From Bacteroidota bacterium (GTDB taxonomy: Bacteria; Bacteroidota; Rhodothermia; Rhodothermales; Salinibacteraceae), in NCBI GenBank assembly GCA_009908725.1, contig JAAAOT010000141.1, forward strand, positions 1-44,722: DNA of 44,722 nt, in the 5' to 3' direction. The position numbers and the translations under genes were made by a program. Position 1 is the first letter of the stretch. The number at the start of each line of letters is the position of its first letter. The notes beneath the pieces were generated by a model, which was given only the letters and a program-made list of their open reading frames with translations, did no database searches and was not told the origin of the DNA. Shown in pieces: positions 26,506-34,558 of this stretch.

Positions 26506-28824
26506 TTACGGTTGGACGCGGCGGGTGACGGTGGAGATGCCATCGGAGAACGTCACCTCGAGGGCGGTCGTCGTCGGGACGAAAACACGTCCATCGCGGC
26601 CAAAGGTCAGGATGTCGTCACTGGCAGCATCCCGCACCAGAACGTCGGGATAGCGGTCGGCATCCCAGGAAAGTTGTATGCCCGACCGGTCCGGCGTGAG
26701 CGATACCTGCGGGTCCGATGCCGACTTGGCGGCCCCGGTTGCCTGTAGCGACGCGGAGTGCCCGTTCCCACGCACATGCAGCGATGCAAGGCGGTTGAGC
26801 TCGATCTCACGGGTCGGCAGAGCAAAAACGAAGTTCGAGTAGCCATCCGGCAGGTGCGAGATCGCTTCCTCGTCGAAGCGCTTGGTGAAAAGCGTCTGCC
26901 CTCGCGCATCGCGGCCTTCCAGCACATACGGCCCCGATCCGGATGGACGAACGGGTCGGGCGGTGATGGGGAACGCTGCGTCCAGCGTGACCGCGTCCGG
27001 GGCGAGCGTCCCGCGGATCAGCAGCGCGTCGTCCGCAGCCTGCTTCTGGAGACGACGACCTTCCGTCGCCCGACGATAGTCGAGAATCCCTTCGTACGAA
27101 TAATCGCTGATCCACACCGGGTTGCAGTAACTCATGAAGTCCTGCGTCACGGAGGCAAAATACTCTCCCGTCTCCACGTTGTAACCGGGCACGCCGATAT
27201 CGGCCCGCGAGTACGGATAGTTCGCGTCCGGATTGCCGGGGTCGCCGCACGGGGCATGGCTGCGGCCGAAGTTGTGACCCAGTTCGTGAGCGAGAACACC
27301 AATTCCGAAGGGGAGCCGGTCGTACCCGATCGCGGCCCGTCCCGGGACGTATCCGAGGCCGCCGTAGTTCTGGGTGACATCGCTGGGGAGGACGCCGTAG
27401 AAGTAGCGTCCCCGTCCATCATCGAGTTGAAGCGCCCGTATGTCGGACAGGATCGACGACCAGTTTTCGAAGGACGTCGGCGCGGTGCTGGTGACGAACG
27501 GCATTCGGACCTCCCAGTCGATGTCGCTCAGCGGAGCCATCTGCCGGAGCTCGCTGAGGAAGAGTTCGGCATTCGAGGGATCCACGTTGCCGCGCGAACC
27601 AGTCGGCTCGTACTCAACGGGCACGAGCGTAATATCAAACCGGGGTACGTCTTGAACGTCCAGCGCTTCCGGATCGCCGTCACGCGGGTACATGCGCGGA
27701 TCGCCGGGCGTGACCGGCTGCTCCGGCACGGCCACGAGCTGGACCGAGACGCCCGGGCGAAGGAGCGACCCGGGAACGATGCCATTCCAGGAGGCATCGA
27801 AGTCGGCCCGGTTGATCGAAGGCGGAATCGGGCCCGTCCCCGAAATGTCGATCGTCTCGATCACGGAGCCATTTTCATAAAAGATGGCGCGCACGTTCGG
27901 GCGGAAGGACGGGTCGTTGGCTCCCGGGTCCCCACGGAGAAAGACCCGAATTAACCCGTCACGTTCTGCAACCAGCGGAATCGATCCATCGAGCCGCTGG
28001 GTACTCTGGGTCACGTGAAAACCTTCCACCTGGACGAACTGCAGCGTCCGCACGTCGACCGGCAGCGGGGTACCGTCCGCCGGGAATGACAGGACGGACG
28101 ACGACGTTGCAGGCAGGCTGTCGTCCGGGTCGAGTCGGACTGCCAGTTCCAGCCCTTCGCGGACGTATTCGCCCGGTAGTTCCACCTCCCACCGGTTGGA
28201 TGCGTCGTCTGCGTCGTCACCCGTACGAATGCGGCCGGGGGCCTCCTTCCGGATTGTCGTCTCCAGGGTCCCGCTATTGTAAATCAGGAGTTCCACCGGT
28301 GGCCGAAAGAAGTTCTCCTGCTCGGCTTTGACCGTGACGCTCACCGACGCGGGCGTGTAGGGCTCCAGCTTGCCGGAATCGTCGTAGGAGACGTCGCTCT
28401 GCACGATCTCTGCGTCAACCGTGACGTCCAGTTCCGCCGGATTCACGCGGATGGCGGTCGACCCGGAGAGATCGCCCAGTGCACCGCGAAGCACGGTCTC
28501 ACCGCCGCCGGTCGCCACGGGCACGCCGTTCTCGATCGCCATCACCTCCGCATTGTCGCTGATGTACACGACGGAAGACGCCGTCCAGCCCGGCTGGTCG
28601 TCGATACGGTTGCCGTCCTCGCCGTACGCCAGGACATTCACCTGAACGGTGTCGCCCTGTGTGACGAGCGAGTCTACCGGCTGCAGATCCAGACGAGAGA
28701 GCTCCACTTCCGGCGAAAGAAGGGCATCGGAGCAGCCGCTCCAGAGCGTCACAAGACCGAGAATCAGAACCGTTATCCAGACCGGGCGAACGGAGGCACC
28801 GGCACGTTGCTTAGATCGAGTCAT
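26506..28824 (-). CDS. Zinc metzincin-type peptidase, lipoprotein
   Basis: A 772-aa exported peptidase. The ATG at 28824 gives a signal ending in the lipobox LWSGC (Cys31). Residues about 36-140 look like a bacterial Ig-like (Big_2) domain (LDLQPVDSLVTQGDTVQVNV, GETVLRGALGDLSGS). The catalytic domain carries HELGHNFGRSH (513-523), the metzincin HExxHxxGxxH zinc site, and a Met-turn FMSYCNPVWISDY with Met at 564. A C-terminal beta region (about 610-772) follows. The zinc motif resembles M12B/M66-type secreted peptidases. Substrate unknown; anchoring suggests a surface or periplasmic protease. The DUF3467 gene is 153 bp upstream and the barrel gene 43 bp downstream. Confidence 0.88.
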   Translation of the reverse strand: MTRSKQRAGASVRPVWITVLILGLVTLWSGCSDALLSPEVELSRLDLQPVDSLVTQGDTVQVNVLAYGEDGNRIDDQPGWTASSVVYISDNAEVMAIENGVPVATGGGETVLRGALGDLSGSTAIRVNPAELDVTVDAEIVQSDVSYDDSGKLEPYTPASVSVTVKAEQENFFRPPVELLIYNSGTLETTIRKEAPGRIRTGDDADDASNRWEVELPGEYVREGLELAVRLDPDDSLPATSSSVLSFPADGTPLPVDVRTLQFVQVEGFHVTQSTQRLDGSIPLVAERDGLIRVFLRGDPGANDPSFRPNVRAIFYENGSVIETIDISGTGPIPPSINRADFDASWNGIVPGSLLRPGVSVQLVAVPEQPVTPGDPRMYPRDGDPEALDVQDVPRFDITLVPVEYEPTGSRGNVDPSNAELFLSELRQMAPLSDIDWEVRMPFVTSTAPTSFENWSSILSDIRALQLDDGRGRYFYGVLPSDVTQNYGGLGYVPGRAAIGYDRLPFGIGVLAHELGHNFGRSHAPCGDPGNPDANYPYSRADIGVPGYNVETGEYFASVTQDFMSYCNPVWISDYSYEGILDYRRATEGRRLQKQAADDALLIRGTLAPDAVTLDAAFPITARPVRPSGSGPYVLEGRDARGQTLFTKRFDEEAISHLPDGYSNFVFALPTREIELNRLASLHVRGNGHSASLQATGAAKSASDPQVSLTPDRSGIQLSWDADRYPDVLVRDAASDDILTFGRDGRVFVPTTTALEVTFSDGISTVTRRVQP

Positions 28825-28977
28825 CCTGTCACGAAGCTGGGGGAGGGCGAGCAACCGTCACGGCCTGCTCGAAAAAAGGGGGCGATTTGCTACAGAGTGA
28901 ACGACGAAAATCCGACGTTCACACCACTGTAACATGCAATGAGCATTCCCCGGTTCCGGGGGACCGGCGTTTCACGT

Positions 28978-29298
28978 TCAGGCTTCTCCGACGCTGCCGC
29001 CGAAGTTCATGGGGCGATCGGGGCGATCCGGTGGATCGATCTCGCCATGCGCGTTCTCATAACGTTCTACGTTCTCCTCGAGCGCCGCGAGGATGCGCTT
29101 GGCGTGGCTAGGCGTAACAAGGACGCGGTGTTTGACTTTCGCCTTGGGTACGCCCGGTACCATTCGGATAAAGTCGATGACGAACTCTTCGGGCGTATGC
29201 GATACCATAACGAGGTTCGCATATGTGCCTTCCGCCGTCTCTTCATCGATCTCGATATTCATTTCCTGCGGGTCCTGCGCAGCGTCAAAATCTTCCAT
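28978..29298 (-). CDS. DUF3467 family protein
   Basis: A 106-aa cytoplasmic protein from the ATG at 29298 (MEDFDAAQDPQEMN). It matches DUF3467: IEIDEETAEGTYANLVMVSHTPEEFVIDFIRMVPG then KAKVKHRVLVTPSHAKRILAALEENVERYE, a short all-beta sheet plus helix present in most Bacteroidota, with a Pro/Asp-rich tail. Function unknown. The track's extra 45 residues upstream overlap the promoter and terminator region and are rejected. A Bacteroidota-type promoter sits just upstream (29321-29351). Confidence 0.92.
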   Translation of the reverse strand: MEDFDAAQDPQEMNIEIDEETAEGTYANLVMVSHTPEEFVIDFIRMVPGVPKAKVKHRVLVTPSHAKRILAALEENVERYENAHGEIDPPDRPDRPMNFGGSVGEA

Positions 29299-29320
29299 CA
29301 GAACAGGTGGGCGAGTGGTC

Positions 29321-29351
29321 CAAAGTTGCGGTCGTGTCGGCTTGAAGGAAA
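29321..29351 (-). promoter_or_regulatory. Putative Bacteroidota-type promoter for the DUF3467 gene
   Basis: On the minus strand, TTTC (29351-29348) is followed after 19 bp by CAACTTTG (29328-29321), one mismatch from TAnnTTTG at -7 and one from TTTG at -33. The predicted start of transcription lies about 16 bp before the ATG at 29298. It also lies just after the terminator of the upstream cystathionine beta-synthase gene, as expected for a new unit. Confidence 0.4.
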
Positions 29352-29392
29352 CCAACGTCCGGTCCAATTGCGAAAGACCGCCACGGTAATGC

Positions 29393-29425
29393 AAAAGCGC
29401 CGGCCCGAGTGAACGGAGCCGGCGC
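29393..29425 (-). terminator. Rho-independent terminator of the cystathionine beta-synthase-like gene
   Basis: On the minus strand GCGCCGGC (29425-29418) pairs with GCCGGCGC (29404-29397) and is followed by TTTT. It lies 31 bp downstream of the stop at 29456, separating this gene from DUF3467. Confidence 0.85.
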
Positions 29426-29455
29426 AATCTCACTGCGTGAATGGGGACATCTCGG

Positions 29456-30859
29456 TCACGAGGCGCCGTTGCCGTTCCGCCCCATGCGCGCGAGCGCGCT
29501 GATCAGATCGCTCTTGGTGACCACCGTGTATCCGGCATCACGCTCGACCAGAACCGCACCGGTATCCCCTTCCAGATACGACGTGAGGTGATCCAGATGA
29601 AGCGAGGCGGGTACGACGGGGAAGGGCTCGCCCATGATGGTGCTGACCGGTTCGTCGCGTGCGGACGGGTTCTCCACCAGAGAGTTCAGAATTCGGGACT
29701 CCGTCACGCTACCGACGACGTCGTCGCCGTCGACCACCGGCACCTGCGAGATGCTCTGCTCCGTCATGCGTTCAATGACGGCTCCGATGGTGTCGTCAGG
29801 AGATGCCGAAATGACCGTCCGCGGCGTTTTGCGGGCGCTCACGACCTGATCGGCCGTTACCTCGGGTCGCGACTCGAGGAAGCCGTGGTTCTTCATCCAC
29901 TCGTCGTTGTACGTCTTCGACAGGTAGCGGAAGCCAGAGTCCGGGAGCAGCACGACGACGACGTCGTCTTCTGAGAGTTCGTCGCGATGATCGTTCAGCC
30001 ATTGAAGCGCGCCGGCCATGGCCATGCCGCACGACTGACCGATGAAAAGCCCCTCTTCCCGGGCGAGGCGACGGGTCATCTGCATCGACGTTTTGTCGTC
30101 GACCTGCACGAAGTCGTCGACGGCGCCGAAGTCCATGTTTTCGGGGAGAATGTCTTCGCCGACCCCCTCCGTGAAGTAGGGATAGATCTCGTCCTCGTCG
30201 AAGACGCCCTCGTGGAAGTATTTGTAGAAGACCGACCCCATCGGGTCGACGCCGATCACCTGAACGCTTTCATTTTGCTCCTTCAGGTAGCGGGAGGAGC
30301 CACTGATGGTGCCCCCCGTTCCGGCTCCGGCGATGAAGTGCGTGATCTTGCCCTCGGTCTGCTTCCACAGTTCCGGCCCGGTCGTTTCAACGTGTGCCTT
30401 CGGATTGGCACTATTGTCGTACTGATTCAGGTAGACGGAATTCGGGATCTCCTCCGCGAGCCGCCGCGCCACCGAATAGTAGGATCGCGGATCGTCGGGC
30501 TCCACATTCGTCGGACATACGAGCACTTCGGCACCGAGGGCGCGCAGGACGTCCACCTTCTCCTGGCTCTGCTTGTCCGTCGTCGTAAAGATGCATTTGT
30601 AGCCCTTCGCGATGGCCGCGATGGCGAGTCCGGCGCCGGTGTTGCCGCTCGTTCCTTCGACAATCGTTCCCCCGGGTTCGATCTTTCCCTCCTGCTCGGC
30701 CCGTTCGATCAGTGTCACACCGATCCGGTCTTTCACAGACCCGCCCGGGTTGAAGAACTCCATTTTCCCCAGAACGGTGCACGGGAGATCACCCACAACG
30801 TTATTGATGCGCACGAGCGGCGTGTTGCCGATCGCGCCGAGAATGTTATCGTGCCACAT
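29456..30859 (-). CDS. Cystathionine beta-synthase-like PLP enzyme with CBS domain pair
   Basis: A 467-aa PLP-dependent enzyme that would condense serine (or O-acetylserine) with homocysteine or sulfide. The ATG at 30859 gives MWHDNILGAIGNTPLVRIN. The PLP lysine is Lys43 in FNPGGSVKDR; the substrate loop is GTSGNTG (69-75) and the phosphate loop is GAGTGGTISG. After the catalytic domain, two CBS motifs (about 340-467: PRTVISASPDDTIGAVIERM, then VSTIMGEPFPVVPASLHLDHL) form a regulatory Bateman module. The length and fold match heme-less cystathionine beta-synthases; a cysteine synthase with a CBS tail is the alternative. There is no cystathionine gamma-lyase neighbour in the window to settle this. 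It has its own terminator. Confidence 0.9.
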   Translation of the reverse strand: MWHDNILGAIGNTPLVRINNVVGDLPCTVLGKMEFFNPGGSVKDRIGVTLIERAEQEGKIEPGGTIVEGTSGNTGAGLAIAAIAKGYKCIFTTTDKQSQEKVDVLRALGAEVLVCPTNVEPDDPRSYYSVARRLAEEIPNSVYLNQYDNSANPKAHVETTGPELWKQTEGKITHFIAGAGTGGTISGSSRYLKEQNESVQVIGVDPMGSVFYKYFHEGVFDEDEIYPYFTEGVGEDILPENMDFGAVDDFVQVDDKTSMQMTRRLAREEGLFIGQSCGMAMAGALQWLNDHRDELSEDDVVVVLLPDSGFRYLSKTYNDEWMKNHGFLESRPEVTADQVVSARKTPRTVISASPDDTIGAVIERMTEQSISQVPVVDGDDVVGSVTESRILNSLVENPSARDEPVSTIMGEPFPVVPASLHLDHLTSYLEGDTGAVLVERDAGYTVVTKSDLISALARMGRNGNGAS

Positions 30860-31146
30860 AGTGCGTATCGAAATCCGTTCGGAGAACAAGACCGCTGCAG
30901 GCAGGTCGACCGGCGGTTGTGCCGATCAGGTGTACGCTGTGCGCACCACCGCCCCGCCGTAAATGTTTCTGCCGGCCTCGACCATCGCATTCGATTCGGG
31001 CGATGTCGCAACGAGAACCGGTCACATCTTATCATACGAAACGGCGATGTCTCGATCACGAGCCGACCTGGGGATTACGCGTGAACCCTCCTCGGTGCCC
31101 GTGTGAACCCACACCCGCGAAAAGGCGGTCGCCCGCCCCCGACTCG

Positions 31147-31177
31147 GTTGATTTTTCGCCGACGCGTCGTAGCTTTG
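31147..31177 (+). promoter_or_regulatory. Bacteroidota-type promoter of the hybrid histidine kinase gene
   Basis: GTTG (31147-31150) and TAGCTTTG (31170-31177) are separated by 19 bp. This matches the phylum's -33 TTTG/-7 TAnnTTTG pattern with only one base off in the -33 box. Transcription would begin near 31184, about 35 bp before the ATG at 31219. The remaining divergent gap (30860-31146) has no credible ORF and no clear promoter for the minus-strand gene. Confidence 0.55.
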
Positions 31178-31218
31178 AAGCAGCGCATGTTCGCTTCCCT
31201 CAGCCCCTGCCGGATGCT

Positions 31219-32667
31219 ATGCTTCCCACTGTCGAAACCGAGTTACTCGTTGCCACATGCGCGCCCACCGGCGAAGCGACCCATTGCAATACGGCGTGGC
31301 AATCGGTTCTTGGCACGATGGAGGATCCGTGGGCGCAGCTCTCCGACAGCGATGAGGAGCTTGCCAATGCAGCGGTCCTCGAAGCCGCGACGGGAACGCT
31401 CGTGACGAACCAGGTGGTGTCAGCCGCCACTCCCGAGCGCGATGAGCCGCTGCCTGTTCTGCTGCATTTCGTCCCGGTGTACGGACAACCGGCGAACGAG
31501 GATGAGGGGACCATCGCGGCCGTCACAGTGTCCGGCGAGGTCATGGCCGAGCCGTCGTCCTGGATGATCAGCCAGACGCAGCGTCACCGTATGGAAGCCC
31601 TCGGCCGGATGACCATGGGGGTCGCGCACGATTTGAACAACTTGCTGAGCGGGCTCATCGGGCATATTGAATTGCTCAAGGAGCGCGCAACGAGTGAGCT
31701 CTCGGCCGACTCCATTCGCGGCTCATTGTCGACCATCGAGCAGGCGGCGGAAGACGGTGCGGCGCTGATTGAAAAGCTGCAGCGGTACATCCGCCGCGAC
31801 ACGCAGGCGCATTTCGAGCCGCTGGATCTCCCCACGCTGCTGGAAGACTCGATCACGCTCACCCAGCCGTACTGGCACAACGAGCCGCGCCGGCAGGGCA
31901 TCGAAATCACGATCGAGGAGCATCTAGACGGCGTACCTCCTGTTCAGGGCGTCCCGTCCGAACTGCGGGAGGTGTTCGTTAATCTGATCCTGAACGCCGT
32001 TCAGGCCATGCCGGATGGGGGAACGCTGCGCGTGGCCTCGTTCACCGATGATGCCGACAATGTCTGCGTGGAGGTGGAAGATACCGGGATCGGGATGACG
32101 GAAGAAACGAAGCGCCACATCTTCGAGCCGCTCTACACAACAAAGGGAGACAAGGGCACGGGCATGGGCCTGGCCGCCAGCTACGGGATCGTGCAGGAGC
32201 ACGAAGGGCGGATCGACGTCGACACCGAGCCGGGGGACGGGACCACATTCCGCCTTACCTTTCCGCCATCCGGCGGGTCGCTCCCCGAGAAGAAGAAACC
32301 GAAGGAGAAGACCCGGGCCGACGCCGCAAGGGTGCTGGTCGTGGACGACGAAGAAATGGTACGATCAATCGTGACGCAGCTGCTCTCCCTCAAAGGGCAC
32401 GACGTGGACCTCGCCGATTCCGGGGCCGAAGCGCTCGAGCTCATCAAGGAGAACACGTACGACATCGTGTTCACCGATTTCGGGATGCCGGAAATGACGG
32501 GGGCAGAGCTTGCGCGGGTCCTGCACGACCGCCGACCGGGCCTTCCCGTCATCCTCCTGACCGGCTACACGGAAACGGATCAGGCCGTGAAAGAAGTCGA
32601 GGCCGTCCTGTCGAAGCCCTTTAAGCTGGAAGAACTCCAGGCGACCATCCAGCGGTTCGTGCAGTAG
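31219..32667 (+). CDS. Soluble hybrid histidine kinase with C-terminal receiver domain
   Basis: A 482-aa protein from the ATG at 31219 (MLPTVETELLVATCAPTGEA). The track's 100-residue upstream extension is Arg/Pro-rich, crosses the promoter and is rejected. Residues about 5-115 form a small sensor, PAS-like by shape (NTAWQSVLGTMEDPWAQL). The dimerisation helix has MGVAHDLNNLLSGLIGHIELL with phospho-His at 137, then an HATPase domain with VNLILNAVQAM, EDTGIGM and TKGDKGTGMGLAASYGIV. A lysine-rich linker leads to a receiver with the Asp pair at 376/377, phospho-Asp420 (FTDFGMPEMTG) and Lys466. There are no membrane helices, so it senses a cytoplasmic cue. No output protein is encoded nearby, so phosphotransfer to an unlinked partner is likely. 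Confidence 0.92.
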   Translation: MLPTVETELLVATCAPTGEATHCNTAWQSVLGTMEDPWAQLSDSDEELANAAVLEAATGTLVTNQVVSAATPERDEPLPVLLHFVPVYGQPANEDEGTIAAVTVSGEVMAEPSSWMISQTQRHRMEALGRMTMGVAHDLNNLLSGLIGHIELLKERATSELSADSIRGSLSTIEQAAEDGAALIEKLQRYIRRDTQAHFEPLDLPTLLEDSITLTQPYWHNEPRRQGIEITIEEHLDGVPPVQGVPSELREVFVNLILNAVQAMPDGGTLRVASFTDDADNVCVEVEDTGIGMTEETKRHIFEPLYTTKGDKGTGMGLAASYGIVQEHEGRIDVDTEPGDGTTFRLTFPPSGGSLPEKKKPKEKTRADAARVLVVDDEEMVRSIVTQLLSLKGHDVDLADSGAEALELIKENTYDIVFTDFGMPEMTGAELARVLHDRRPGLPVILLTGYTETDQAVKEVEAVLSKPFKLEELQATIQRFVQ

Positions 32668-32707
32668 CGACGTCCACGGGCGCATGCCCCCGCGCGTCTA
32701 CGCGGCG

Positions 32708-33508
32708 TCAGGAGCCGCCAGCATCGTTCAGGTAGCTCCACACGACCGACAGCGCACGGTCGCGCCGCGTGACAATGTCTGCCTGCACGCTGTATCCATC
32801 GCGCAGACGACCCGGGCCGAGCGCCTGAAGCGCCGTAGAATCAAGGTGCACGTCCACGTGATACATAGCGCCACTCGAGACGCTCTGCGTGGCGTCCCCG
32901 GCGGACGTATCGACCGGGGTGACGCCAATCCGATGTACGGTTCCCGGAACTACCTTTTTCCGTTCTGATCGCAGCGGGAGAATCTCGACGCGAACGGAGT
33001 CTCCAACTTCCACCCGGTGTACGTTCCGCTCTGAAACAGCGAGCCGAACTCGCCAGGCGGTGACGTCTGCCACTTCGATCAGTATGTCTCCGGCACGCAC
33101 GCTACGACCAATCAGCCGGTCGACGTTCTCCGTGCGGATGACCCCGGCGATGGGAGAACGAAGGGACCGGCGACCGTCCTCCCCGAGGATCTGTCCCAGG
33201 ACCGCATCTTCTACGACCGTGTCTCCGGTCGCTACGGATACGTCCACGACGTCTCCATCCCCTGCTGCCGTGACGGACCGGACCTCTACGGGTTCGAGGA
33301 CGCCCCGGGCCTCAACCGTCAGATCGACCTTCACGAAGAGACCGACGAGCACAGCGGCAACCGCCAGGATCACGAGGATAGCGAATGTGAGTCCGACAAT
33401 TCGCGTGACGAAGTGCGTGCCCGCGTCTCCCGCGGCCGGGATGTCCGGCAATTCCAGAAACCGTTCGCGGGATGATCCCGACGAACTCCGCTCATTCGTC
33501 CCCGTCAT
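32708..33508 (-). CDS. HlyD-like membrane fusion protein without alpha-hairpin
   Basis: A 266-aa protein started at the ATG at 33508 (MTGTNERSSSGSS); the track's upstream 121 residues are non-coding in character. A cytoplasmic tail precedes one membrane helix (about 34-58, VTRIVGLTFAILVILAVAAVLVGLF reading), then a biotinyl-lipoyl half-motif (VEVRSVTAAGDGDVVDVSVATGDTV), the second half (RSLRSPIAGVIRTENVDRLIGRSV) and a beta-barrel part (WRVRLAVSERNVHRVEVGDSVRVEIL). The two lipoyl halves are almost adjacent, leaving no room for the coiled-coil hairpin of HlyD/MacA-type adaptors. No transporter gene lies beside it. It converges with the histidine kinase gene (40 bp) and is divergent from the Sel1 lipoprotein gene. 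Confidence 0.82.
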   Translation of the reverse strand: MTGTNERSSSGSSRERFLELPDIPAAGDAGTHFVTRIVGLTFAILVILAVAAVLVGLFVKVDLTVEARGVLEPVEVRSVTAAGDGDVVDVSVATGDTVVEDAVLGQILGEDGRRSLRSPIAGVIRTENVDRLIGRSVRAGDILIEVADVTAWRVRLAVSERNVHRVEVGDSVRVEILPLRSERKKVVPGTVHRIGVTPVDTSAGDATQSVSSGAMYHVDVHLDSTALQALGPGRLRDGYSVQADIVTRRDRALSVVWSYLNDAGGS

Positions 33509-33527
33509 GCCGCGCTGGGCGTTTGGT

Positions 33528-33553
33528 GTGTAGTGCGCATATGTCGTGTAGTG
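33528..33553. repeat. Direct repeat GTGTAGTG in a divergent control region
   Basis: GTGTAGTG occurs at 33528-33535 and again at 33546-33553, start-to-start 18 bp. It lies 20-45 bp upstream of the HlyD-like start and about 80-100 bp upstream of the Sel1 gene. Such spacing, close to two helical turns, fits a regulator binding site, but nothing identifies the regulator. Confidence 0.45.
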
Positions 33554-33629
33554 TGTACGGCCGAATCCTCCGGACGGGATGGGCGTTTTCGATCTCTGAA
33601 ACGCCTTCCCCGCCCGCTTCCCCCTGCTG

Positions 33630-34358
33630 ATGACGCCCGCCCGTTCCTCCTCGACCCTGATGCCGATCTGTGTGGCTTTTGGCCTATGGTTCGTGGGCCT
33701 CGTCGGATGCGGGGGAGAGATCAACCCGGAACGGGCATTAGAGCGTGCGCGCCAACATGCCGGGGCGGAGCGGTTCGAGGAATCGCTGTTCGAGTACCGG
33801 CGGGCGGCCCGAGACGGGCATCCGTCCGCCATGTACGAGCTTGCCACCGTGCTCCGTTCCGGTACGTTCACCGGCCCCGGCGGATCGCCCGTCGGCTACG
33901 TCGGTCGGGATACGGCAGCGGCCCGGCGCTGGTTTGTTTCCGCAGCGCCCGCGCTCGCAGACGCCGCGAAGTCCGGCGATGCTGAAGCCCATCTTGCCCT
34001 TGGCGAGATGCACTACCGTGGGTACGGCGTACCGCGCGACACCGCGTCCGCGCGGGACCACTGGCAACGGGCGGCCGATGCCAGCCTGGCGGAGGCGCAG
34101 TACCGACTGGCCATGTCGCGGTTCGAAAGCGGGGCGCACCGCCTGGCGTTTCGGTGGGCGCATCGAGCGGCAGACCAGAAGCATGCAGCGGCTGAAGCGT
34201 TTCTCGCGTTTCTCTATCAAGATGGATACGGAACGGCTAAGAATCCGGATTCGGCAATGGTCTGGCTTCGACGCGCTGCAATCCACGGCGACTCATCGGC
34301 CATCTGGCAGCTGCGCGCGATCGACGAGAAAGCTCGCGGGGCCGGGCCCGGCGAGTAG
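33630..34358 (+). CDS. Sel1-repeat lipoprotein
   Basis: A 242-aa exported lipoprotein. The signal MTPARSSSTLMPICVAFGLWFVGLVGC ends at the lipobox GLVGC (Cys27); an internal ATG at 33660 is an alternative start. The mature part consists of Sel1-like (SLR) helical repeats, visible as AMYELATVLRSGTF, AHLALGEMHYRGYGVPRDTASARDHWQRAAD, AQYRLAMSRFESG and AFLAFLYQDGYGTAKNPDSAMVWLRRAA. These repeats usually bind proteins or peptidoglycan-associated partners at the cell surface. Partners are unknown. A terminator follows 32 bp after the stop. Confidence 0.88.
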   Translation: MTPARSSSTLMPICVAFGLWFVGLVGCGGEINPERALERARQHAGAERFEESLFEYRRAARDGHPSAMYELATVLRSGTFTGPGGSPVGYVGRDTAAARRWFVSAAPALADAAKSGDAEAHLALGEMHYRGYGVPRDTASARDHWQRAADASLAEAQYRLAMSRFESGAHRLAFRWAHRAADQKHAAAEAFLAFLYQDGYGTAKNPDSAMVWLRRAAIHGDSSAIWQLRAIDEKARGAGPGE

Positions 34359-34389
34359 GATTCCCGTCATTGGATAGAGGCACGGAAGC

Positions 34390-34427
34390 AAAAAAGGACG
34401 CCCATCCGCGGAGGAGGGCGTCCTTTT
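34390..34427. terminator. Bidirectional terminator between Sel1 gene and rpoD
   Basis: AAAAGGACGCCC (34392-34403) pairs with GGGCGTCCTTTT (34416-34427) perfectly, with A- and T-runs on both sides. It ends the Sel1 gene on the plus strand and could end rpoD transcripts about 130 bp past the rpoD stop on the minus strand. Confidence 0.92.
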
Positions 34428-34558
34428 CGACAAAACTACCAGTATGTACGCCGGTCAGGCGCGGTACCCGGCGCAGGCGAGCGCCGTCGCCGGGATGTGC
34501 TATTCTACATACGCAATCGTATCGATATCGATCAGGGCGTCGGCGGGTTGGGTCGGGG

